A program made the translations under genes and the position numbers. From assembly GCA_023229615.1 (NCBI GenBank), contig JALNYX010000039.1, forward strand, positions 1 to 9,069: a stretch of DNA of 9,069 nucleotides, in the 5' to 3' direction. Below are positions 1-4,685 of this stretch, piece by piece. The notes under the pieces were generated by a model that saw only the letters and a list, made by a program, of their open reading frames with translations, did not search any database and was not told the origin of the DNA. Every line of letters begins with the position of its first letter. Positions within the stretch are counted from its first letter, which is position 1. Source of the DNA: Candidatus Moraniibacteriota bacterium (GTDB lineage Bacteria; Patescibacteriota; Minisyncoccia; Moranbacterales; UBA9337).

Positions 1-230
1 TCAACCCAGGAATAAAAACTCTTTACGCCTGGGCAAAAGACGAAGCTGGAAATGTTTCCACTAGTCGTAGTGGTTCAGTCACCATCAATCTCTCTACTTA
101 CACCCTCACCAACTTCATCTCTGCCATCACTAACTGGCTTCAAATCGGAAACGAAACTTCCGATGTTAATTCTGATGGAGTTGTGAATACGAGGGATTTG
201 GGAGTGATGATGAGCGGGTGGGGAGAGTAG
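1..230 (+). CDS. 3' end of secreted protein with Ig-like segment and dockerin-like calcium loop (partial)
   Basis: The reading frame enters at base 3 and runs 75 codons to a TAG at 228-230; the start lies outside the window. The visible N-terminal part contains LYAWAKDEAGNVS followed by a short Ser/Thr-rich beta-like stretch, which resembles the last strands of bacterial Ig-like or Big-type extracellular domains. The C-terminus has an EF-hand-like loop, DVNSDGVVNTRD, with D, N, D, N and D at calcium-ligand positions 1, 3, 5, 9 and 12, followed by LGVMMSGWGE. This matches one half of a type I dockerin repeat; the second half is not obvious upstream. Known family role: calcium-stabilised protein-protein docking outside the cell. 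Here the partner is unknown, and a cellulosome role should not be assumed. The 3' end of this gene is duplicated downstream of the next gene, and its calcium loop reappears as decayed fragments at 1784 and 3284. Confidence 0.75.
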   Translation, partial: NPGIKTLYAWAKDEAGNVSTSRSGSVTINLSTYTLTNFISAITNWLQIGNETSDVNSDGVVNTRDLGVMMSGWGE

Positions 231-270
231 CTTGAATGACAAATTTCCAATTTCCAATGACAAATCAAAT
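221..270 (+). repeat. 50-bp direct repeat, copy 1 (end of dockerin gene plus spacer)
   Basis: These 50 bases are identical to 1492-1541, with differing bases immediately on either side. The copy includes the last codons and TAG of the dockerin gene and then AT-rich spacer containing TGACAAAT twice and TTCCAAT twice. Together the two copies bracket the first ATPase gene, with a period of 1271 bases. Confidence 0.93.
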
Positions 271-284
271 CAAAAATCCAATAG

Positions 285-313
285 TTGCGCAATATCCGAA
301 AAAGATGTATAAT
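285..313 (+). promoter_or_regulatory. Sigma-70-type promoter for the first ATPase gene
   Basis: TTGCGC at 285-290 (half-match to TTGACA), a 17-base spacer and a perfect TATAAT at 308-313. This predicts transcription from about 320 and a leader of about 40 bases rich in A and T before the ATG at 361. No Shine-Dalgarno sequence is visible before that ATG. The promoter lies just inside the left 50-bp repeat, so it would travel with the ATPase gene. Confidence 0.6.
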
Positions 314-360
314 AAACACATAAATTAAATTAAATATATGTATAGTAAATACACAAATTT

Positions 361-1485
361 ATGATAAAGCGATTTTTTGGCTATCTTGAGCCATTATTGG
401 AACCAAACAAGGTTCTTGTACTTTATGGTCCCCGGCGTGTGGGCAAAACCACATTATTAAAAGAATTGTTAAAAAAAACGACTTTGAAATATCGTTTTGA
501 TTCCGGTGAAAACATCAGGGTTCAGGAAGTTTTTATGTCGAATGATTTTGATAAAATCAAAGAATATGTCGGCGATAACCAATTGATCGCCATCGATGAA
601 GCGCAACAGATACCCAATGTCGGACAAGGTTTGAAAATCATTGTCGATCAAGTTCCCGGCATAAAAGTGGTTGTTACCGGATCTTCGAGTTTTGATTTGT
701 CCAATCAAGTTGGCGAACCGTTGGCGGGCAGGAAAATAACCCACATCCTTTATCCGTTCGCGCAAAGTGAACTCATTAAAGAATTTAATATTTATGACAT
801 AAAATCCAAGCTGGAAGATTTTTTAATATACGGTTCTTATCCGGATGTTTTTTTGGCTGATCTGAAACAGGAAAAAATAGTTTTACTTAACGAGATAGTC
901 GATTCATATTTGTTAAAGGATGTATTGGCGCTGGATGGGGTGAAAAAATCGCGTACATTGGTTGACCTGGTAAAGCTCCTGGCTTTGCAAATCGGCAGTG
1001 AAGTTTCTTTGACCGAAATCGCCCAACAGCTTGGGGCTAATGTGCGGACAATTGAAAAATATATTGATATTCTGGAAAAAGGATTCGTGATTGCTTCACT
1101 TGGTTCGCTCAAGCGCAATTTGCGCAATGAAATTCGAGGTAAAAGGAAATATTATTTTTATGATACCGGCGTGCGCAATGCTTTGATTTCGCAGTTCAAT
1201 GATTTATCCAGTCGCAATGATGCGGGAGCGCTTTGGGAAAATTTTCTTTTCATTGAACGCTTGAAGAAAACTTCATATGAGCAATTATTTTCCAATCGTT
1301 ATTTTTGGCGGACATACGATCAGAAAGAAATTGATTATATTGAAGAATATGACGGAATTTTTCATGCTTATGAAATGAAATGGGGAAAGAAAATTCCATC
1401 AGCTCCAAAGGTGTGGCTGGAAAATTATCCCAACTCCGAGTATAAAATCATCAATCAAGATAATTTCTTGGATTTTGTGGGATAG
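361..1485 (+). CDS. AAA_14-family ATPase with DUF4143-type C-terminal PD-(D/E)XK-like domain
   Basis: The protein has 374 residues. The Walker A motif GPRRVGKT is at about 23-30, Walker B LIAIDEAQ at 75-82, a sensor-like VVVTGSSS at 103-110 and the family's EPLAGR at 119-124. A winged-helix-like segment (SLTEIAQQLG...RTIEKYIDIL) lies near 216-240. The C-terminus has D325 (in EID) and E338-x-K340 (in YEMKW), the spacing expected of a PD-(D/E)XK nuclease fold, as known for the DUF4143 half of this family. The ATPase fold and nucleotide binding are well supported. The cellular role is not known for the family; suggestions include DNA handling or mobile-element functions. No signal peptide or membrane segment is seen. 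The gene has its own promoter and no evident Shine-Dalgarno sequence, and it is bracketed by 50-bp direct repeats. The ATG is the first in frame after the promoter, and the Walker A position is normal for the family. Confidence 0.9.
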   Translation: MIKRFFGYLEPLLEPNKVLVLYGPRRVGKTTLLKELLKKTTLKYRFDSGENIRVQEVFMSNDFDKIKEYVGDNQLIAIDEAQQIPNVGQGLKIIVDQVPGIKVVVTGSSSFDLSNQVGEPLAGRKITHILYPFAQSELIKEFNIYDIKSKLEDFLIYGSYPDVFLADLKQEKIVLLNEIVDSYLLKDVLALDGVKKSRTLVDLVKLLALQIGSEVSLTEIAQQLGANVRTIEKYIDILEKGFVIASLGSLKRNLRNEIRGKRKYYFYDTGVRNALISQFNDLSSRNDAGALWENFLFIERLKKTSYEQLFSNRYFWRTYDQKEIDYIEEYDGIFHAYEMKWGKKIPSAPKVWLENYPNSEYKIINQDNFLDFVG

Positions 1486-1491
1486 TTGGGA

Positions 1492-1541
1492 GGGAGAGTA
1501 GCTTGAATGACAAATTTCCAATTTCCAATGACAAATCAAAT
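1492..1541 (+). repeat. 50-bp direct repeat, copy 2
   Basis: Identical over 50 bases to 221-270. It begins 7 bases after the ATPase stop codon. In the frame of the original dockerin stop, the codons just before it read W-E-G-E-stop, close to the G-W-G-E-stop ending of the dockerin gene. This copy no longer belongs to an intact gene. Confidence 0.93.
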
Positions 1542-1585
1542 AATAGGAATCAAGAAAAATTTTCAATTTCTAATTTCTAATTTTC

Positions 1586-1686
1586 AAACAATTTTCAATT
1601 TTGGAATTTATGAATTATAATCCGGAAGAAAGAATTGGGATTTTTAGCAAAGAAAATTAAAAAAATTAAATCATTGAAAATTGTTT
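1586..1686. repeat. 14-bp perfect inverted repeat with 73-base interior
   Basis: AAACAATTTTCAAT at 1586-1599 is the exact reverse complement of 1673-1686. The interior contains the possible S23-like remnant. The arms are AT-rich, so chance or low-complexity origin is possible, but 14 perfect pairs is long. It may be the trace of a small non-autonomous element. Confidence 0.45.
1610..1660 (+). pseudogene. Possible N-terminal remnant of a four-helix-bundle (S23/23S intervening-sequence) protein gene
   Basis: From the ATG at 1610 the frame reads MNYNPEERIGIFSKEN and then stops at TAA 1658-1660. The pattern Y-N/D-x-E-E-R...F-x-K resembles the usual opening of four-helix-bundle proteins of the S23 family, which are common in Patescibacteria; this comparison is from memory and short. 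In the frame shifted by one base, the next codons read KKIKKIKSL, which fits the following basic helix of that family, so a frameshifted fragment is possible. No further conserved S23 motif follows. It could equally be a chance ORF. Confidence 0.3.
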
Positions 1687-1694
1687 AGAAATTG

Positions 1695-1723
1695 CCAGCC
1701 CAAGGCTGGTCCGCCTTGGGCGG
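1695..1723. repeat. GC-rich alternative-hairpin motif in AT-rich spacer
   Basis: Two small adjacent hairpins are possible: CCAGCC-CAA-GGCTGG (1695-1709) and CCGCC-TTG-GGCGG (1711-1723). The same bases can instead form one longer hairpin, GCCCAAGGC (1698-1706) with GCCTTGGGC (1713-1721) around a 6-base loop. No T-run follows on the + strand; the downstream sequence is A-rich, so on the - strand the arm is preceded rather than followed by U. It therefore looks like a REP/MITE-type palindrome rather than a terminator. Confidence 0.6.
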
Positions 1724-1783
1724 AAAAATTGAAAATTGAAAATTAAAAATGCAATATAAGAGATAAAACTTACAATATTATTA

Positions 1784-1831
1784 TCTGATGTCAATTCTGA
1801 TGGGGTTGTGAAGATGAATATTCTATATTGA
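1784..1831 (+). pseudogene. Decayed dockerin-tail fragment, left of second ATPase
   Basis: In frame, this reads S-DVNSDGVVKMNILY-stop (TGA at 1829-1831). The calcium-loop part DVNSDGVV is identical in protein to the intact tail at 162-185. It shares 32 of 35 bases with 3308-3342 and 26 of 29 with 159-187. There is no start codon or upstream domain, so it is a fragment and not a gene. Its final bases overlap the -35 box of the next gene. Confidence 0.7.
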
Positions 1832-1856
1832 CAGGATTACTCAATAATGCTACATT
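1828..1856 (+). promoter_or_regulatory. Sigma-70-type promoter for the second ATPase gene
   Basis: A perfect -35 box TTGACA at 1828-1833, a 17-base spacer and TACATT at 1851-1856 (4 of 6 to TATAAT). Transcription would start near 1863, giving a leader of about 27 bases. TACATTTA (1851-1858) and TAAATGTA (1877-1884) form an 8-bp inverted repeat spanning the -10 box and the leader, a possible operator or hairpin. The -35 box overlaps the TGA that ends the dockerin fragment. Confidence 0.65.
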
Positions 1857-1889
1857 TATTGGTATTGCTGTACTAGTAAATGTAAAAAT

Positions 1890-3284
1890 ATGAAAAAAGA
1901 GCTTATATTAAGGGAAATAAACCGACAAAATTCGCACTGGAATACGGAAAATTCTTTTATTTTGGGAAATAATTTTTACAAAAGACATCTTTTTGATAAA
2001 ATTATTACTTATTTGCCATACCGGAAAATTCTTTCAATCGTCGGCTTGCGACGCGTCGGCAAAACCGTATTGCTTAATCAGATGATTAGCCATTTGATTG
2101 AAAATAAAAAAGTGGAAAGAAGAAATATTTTATTTTTAAGTTTCGATGAAGCTTTGCTCTCAAAAACAATCAAATTGGAAAATTACTTGGATGCTTTTTT
2201 TGAAAATTTTTTGGAAAATAAAAAAGAACGGACATATGTTTTCTTGGATGAAATTCAATATGCCAGCAAATGGCAACATATATTGAAGCGGTATTATGAT
2301 GCCAATCCCAATCTGAAATTCATTATATCCGGTTCATCTTCCTTGTTTTTGAGAAAAAAATCCACAGAAAGCCTGGCGGGAAGAATTTATGAATTCAGTC
2401 TGGATGTTTTGAGTTTTGCTGAATACTTGGAATTAATTTCGGCGGATGAAAATATGATTCAGGAATATAATGATATAGTTTTTGATTTGGGGAAATTTGA
2501 TTTGGAAAGTATTATTGGCAAGAAAGTGAAAATTGAAAATTTTTTAGCGCGATTCGGAGAGGAAATTGTTGTTCTTTTTGAAAGATTTATGTCGCGCGGT
2601 CAATTCCCGGAAATTGTTTCCGAACAGAATGAAGAAGTGGCGAGAAAATATATCAAAGAAGCGGTTTATAAAAAAACCATTGAATTTGATATTCCAAAGA
2701 TATTTGGTATTGAAAAAGTTGATGAGTTGAAATTTTTATTTGAAATTTTCATCCAGGAAACCGGCAATGCGCTCCAATTGCAAAACGTAGCCGGGGAAGC
2801 GGAGATAGACAAAAAAACATTAAATAAATATCTGGAATATTTCCAATCAAGCTTGCTTTTGAATGTTGCCTATAATTATACAAAATCTTTCCGCAAAAGT
2901 CGCAGGCAACTCAAAAAGATTTATGTCGCCAGTACCAATTTTTATTTTTTGGAAAAAAATCTAGATTCTGTAATAAAGGCGCAAATTGTCGGACATTTGG
3001 CTGAAACATATGCATATAATATTTTGAGGAAAAATTTCGAGCATCTTTCTTTTTTGAAAAAACGAGGCAAAGAAATAGATTTTGTGGCAGGGGATAATCC
3101 GCTTGATCAAAAAAAGCTGAAGTTGATCGAAGTGAAGTATCGGGAGGATATGCGCCGTGAAAAATTTGCTTTTATTGAATCGGTTGCTAAAAAAAATAAA
3201 ATTGAAAGGTATGTTATATTTTCAAAAAAACAGTTTTTTATTGATAGAGAAAAGGTTATTCTTCCACTTTTCTTGATTCATTAG
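1890..3284 (+). CDS. AAA_14-family ATPase, second subtype, with C-terminal PD-(D/E)XK-like domain
   Basis: The protein has 464 residues, about 90 longer than the ATPase upstream and clearly diverged from it. The Walker A motif GLRRVGKT is at 52-59, Walker B VFLDEIQ at 117-123, FIISGSSS at 144-151 and ESLAGR at 160-165. A winged-helix-like segment lies near 292-330 (NALQLQNVAGEAEIDKKTLN onward). D397 in KEID and E414-x-K416 in IEVKY form a PD-(D/E)XK-type signature. These are the known features of AAA_14 plus DUF4143-type proteins, whose job in the cell is unsettled. It is Lys-, Phe- and Ile-rich and looks more AT-rich than the first ATPase, which would fit a separate arrival. It has its own promoter and no Shine-Dalgarno sequence; the ATG at 1890 is the only sensible start, since the ATG at 1880 is followed at once by TAA. 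Decayed dockerin fragments lie on both sides. Confidence 0.9.
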   Translation: MKKELILREINRQNSHWNTENSFILGNNFYKRHLFDKIITYLPYRKILSIVGLRRVGKTVLLNQMISHLIENKKVERRNILFLSFDEALLSKTIKLENYLDAFFENFLENKKERTYVFLDEIQYASKWQHILKRYYDANPNLKFIISGSSSLFLRKKSTESLAGRIYEFSLDVLSFAEYLELISADENMIQEYNDIVFDLGKFDLESIIGKKVKIENFLARFGEEIVVLFERFMSRGQFPEIVSEQNEEVARKYIKEAVYKKTIEFDIPKIFGIEKVDELKFLFEIFIQETGNALQLQNVAGEAEIDKKTLNKYLEYFQSSLLLNVAYNYTKSFRKSRRQLKKIYVASTNFYFLEKNLDSVIKAQIVGHLAETYAYNILRKNFEHLSFLKKRGKEIDFVAGDNPLDQKKLKLIEVKYREDMRREKFAFIESVAKKNKIERYVIFSKKQFFIDREKVILPLFLIH

Positions 3285-3349
3285 ATGCAAAGGACGGAAA
3301 TTCCAAATCTGATGTTAATTCTTATGGGATTGTGAAGATGAAAGATTAG
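3284..3349 (+). pseudogene. Decayed dockerin-tail fragment, right of second ATPase
   Basis: In frame it reads DAKDGNSKSDVNSYGIVKMKD-stop (TAG at 3347-3349). It aligns with GNETSDVNSDGVVNTRD of the intact tail at the start of the window, with a D-to-Y change at the third calcium ligand and an early stop. Bases 3308-3342 match 1784-1818 at 32 of 35 positions. The fragment overlaps the end of the ATPase stop codon by one base and runs into the CIRCE element. It has no start of its own. Confidence 0.65.
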
Positions 3350-3372
3350 CACTCTGTGTTGGGGATTGCTAA
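3346..3372. promoter_or_regulatory. CIRCE operator (HrcA binding site) of dnaJ
   Basis: TTAGCACTC (3346-3354), nine bases, then GATTGCTAA (3364-3372). The known CIRCE consensus is TTAGCACTC-N9-GAGTGCTAA, so the left arm is perfect and the right arm has one mismatch, with the exact 9-base spacing. The right arm covers the -35 box of the dnaJ promoter, as expected for repression by HrcA with relief on heat shock. No hrcA gene is in the window. Confidence 0.92.
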
Positions 3373-3394
3373 TTTTTTTTGTTTGTAGTAGAAT
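3366..3394 (+). promoter_or_regulatory. Sigma-70-type promoter of dnaJ
   Basis: TTGCTA at 3366-3371 (4 of 6), a 17-base spacer and TAGAAT at 3389-3394 (5 of 6). Transcription would begin near 3401, giving a leader of about 33 bases before the ATG at 3434. The -35 box lies inside the right arm of the CIRCE element. No Shine-Dalgarno sequence is seen; the bases before the ATG are A and T. Confidence 0.65.
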
Positions 3395-3433
3395 TGTCGG
3401 AGAGGTTGTAATATATATAAAATTTTCAAAAAA

Positions 3434-4528
3434 ATGGCAAATGATTATTATAAAACATTGGGCGTGGAAAAAGGCGCTTCCGATGATGAAATAAAAAAGG
3501 CTTATCGCAAATTGGCGCACAAACATCATCCGGACAAATCAGGAGGAGATGAAGCGAAATTCAAGGAAATAAACGAAGCCTATCAAGTGCTTTCTGATAA
3601 AACCAAGCGCGCGCAATATGATCAATTTGGACAGAATTTCAATCAGTCCGGTGGTGGAGGCGGACAAGGTTTTGGCGGTTTTGATTTTTCCGGTTTCCAG
3701 GGTTTTGGCGGACAGCAAGGCGGATTTGAGTTTGGTGGAGGAGATTTTTCTGATATTTTTTCTGATATTTTTGGCGGAGGAAGAGGCAGTTCAAATCAAA
3801 AGGCAGGACAAGATATTCAAGTGGACACAGAGATTTCCTTTGAAGAGATGGTTAATGGAGTGCGAAAAGAGTTCAGGCTTTATAAAAGAATGACTTGTGA
3901 TCATTGTTATGGAACGGGCGGGGAACCGGGGGAAAAAGAAGAAACTTGCGCGACATGTAAAGGAAGGGGAAAAATTCAAAGAACAGTGCGCAGTATTTTG
4001 GGAACTTTTTCTCAGACATCAACTTGTCCGACTTGTCATGGAAAAGGAAAAATTTATTCTAAAAAATGCAGCAAATGCGGAGGCGACGGCCGAGTGCGAC
4101 AAGAAGAGGTTGTGAGAGTAGAAATTCCCGCGGGAATTTTTTCCGGGCAGACGATTTCAGCGCAAGGAAAAGGCGAAGCGGGAGAAGCAGGCGCGCCGGC
4201 AGGAGATTTGTATGTGAATGTGCATATTCTTCCTCATAAAAAATTCAAGCGGGAGGAGAATAATATTTTGTCAACGGAAAAAATCAGTTTTGCGCAAGCC
4301 GTTTTGGGCGATAAGATTGAAGTGGAAACTGTTGACGGAAAGGTAAAAATGAAAATTCCAGATGGCACTCAATCAGGAGAATTGTTTCGCATTCGCGACA
4401 AAGGAGCGCCAATTCTCGGCAGAAGAGGTCGCGGAGATCATTTGGTGAAAATAATTGTGGAAATTCCAAAAAAACTTTCTCGTGAGCAGAAAAGATTGAT
4501 TGAACAGCTTCGAGAAGAAGAAAAGTAA
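3434..4528 (+). CDS. dnaJ: Chaperone protein DnaJ (Hsp40, type I)
   Basis: Co-chaperone that delivers unfolded clients to DnaK and stimulates its ATPase in the cytoplasm. The 364-residue protein is slightly shorter than the usual 370-380 but complete. It has an N-terminal J domain (about 4-70) with HPD at 32-34, a Gly/Phe-rich linker (about 70-125), and a zinc-binding domain with four CxxCxGxG repeats starting at C155, C172, C198 and C212. The C-terminal client-binding domains follow, with a short charged end. All eight zinc cysteines are present, so type I is secure. It stands as a single-gene unit: CIRCE and promoter upstream, strong terminator downstream. dnaK and grpE, often adjacent to dnaJ, are not next to it here; the ATPase-dockerin region occupies the upstream side. 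The ATG at 3434 gives the expected MANDYYKTLGV opening. Confidence 0.98.
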   Translation: MANDYYKTLGVEKGASDDEIKKAYRKLAHKHHPDKSGGDEAKFKEINEAYQVLSDKTKRAQYDQFGQNFNQSGGGGGQGFGGFDFSGFQGFGGQQGGFEFGGGDFSDIFSDIFGGGRGSSNQKAGQDIQVDTEISFEEMVNGVRKEFRLYKRMTCDHCYGTGGEPGEKEETCATCKGRGKIQRTVRSILGTFSQTSTCPTCHGKGKIYSKKCSKCGGDGRVRQEEVVRVEIPAGIFSGQTISAQGKGEAGEAGAPAGDLYVNVHILPHKKFKREENNILSTEKISFAQAVLGDKIEVETVDGKVKMKIPDGTQSGELFRIRDKGAPILGRRGRGDHLVKIIVEIPKKLSREQKRLIEQLREEEK

Positions 4529-4530
4529 AA

Positions 4531-4569
4531 AATCAAAAAAATCGGAGCTGAGCTCCGATTTTTTTGATT
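4531..4569. terminator. Intrinsic terminator after dnaJ, probably bidirectional
   Basis: Bases 4531-4549 and 4551-4569 are perfect reverse complements (19 bp) around a single central base. The GC-containing core is ATCGGAGCT / AGCTCCGAT, flanked by a run of seven As on the left and seven Ts on the right. In practice the loop would be a few bases wider. It starts two bases after the dnaJ stop codon and would work on both strands. Confidence 0.92.
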
Positions 4570-4598
4570 TTGCCTGGAGGCGAAGTTTGAGATATAAT
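4570..4598 (+). promoter_or_regulatory. Sigma-70-type promoter of the acyl-CoA synthetase-recJ unit
   Basis: TTGCCT at 4570-4575 (4 of 6), a 17-base spacer and a perfect TATAAT at 4593-4598. The -35 box begins on the base after the terminator arm ends, so the two units are packed without spare sequence. Transcription from about 4605 would give a leader of about 80 bases. That leader contains AGCGTA (4632-4637) complementary to TACGCT (4664-4669), so it could fold, but I recognise no riboswitch. Confidence 0.65.
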
Positions 4599-4685
4599 GA
4601 AGAGGCGCGGAACGTGAGGCATAAAGCGGGAAGCGTATGAAATTTGGAATTTATAATTATTTTTACGCTATGCGTTTTGAGAAGT

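Larger units (their letters stand above)
1486..1889. other. 404-base gene-free region between the two ATPase genes, built of repeats and gene remnants
   Basis: In order it holds: copy 2 of the 50-bp repeat (1492-1541); AT-rich low-complexity sequence rich in CAATTT and CTAATTT; a 14-bp inverted repeat (1586-1599 with 1673-1686) around a possible gene remnant (1610-1660); a GC-rich double hairpin (1695-1723); a second AT-rich stretch complementary to the first (1725-1745 against 1578-1602, with a small bulge); a decayed dockerin fragment (1784-1831); and the promoter of the next gene. I see no complete gene, tRNA or CRISPR array in it. Confidence 0.8.

Noticed and set aside
341..346. TATAGT as an alternative -10 box for ATPase 1
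   Set aside because: No TTG-like -35 box is found 17 bases upstream, and the 285/308 pair has a perfect -10 box with proper spacing.
1616..1621. TATAAT in the spacer between the ATPases
   Set aside because: No -35 box at a suitable distance and no gene directly downstream. It lies within the possible S23-like remnant, where it encodes N-Y-N.
3285..3335. 16-codon ORF after ATPase 2
   Set aside because: It runs out of frame through the dockerin fragment, has no promoter or ribosome site of its own, and resembles nothing I know.
4644..4685. Longer start (TTG at 4644) for the CoA ligase
   Set aside because: It adds 14 mostly hydrophobic residues not typical of the family. The ATG at 4686 has a weak purine-rich GAGAAG in front and leads quickly into the conserved CoA-binding domain.
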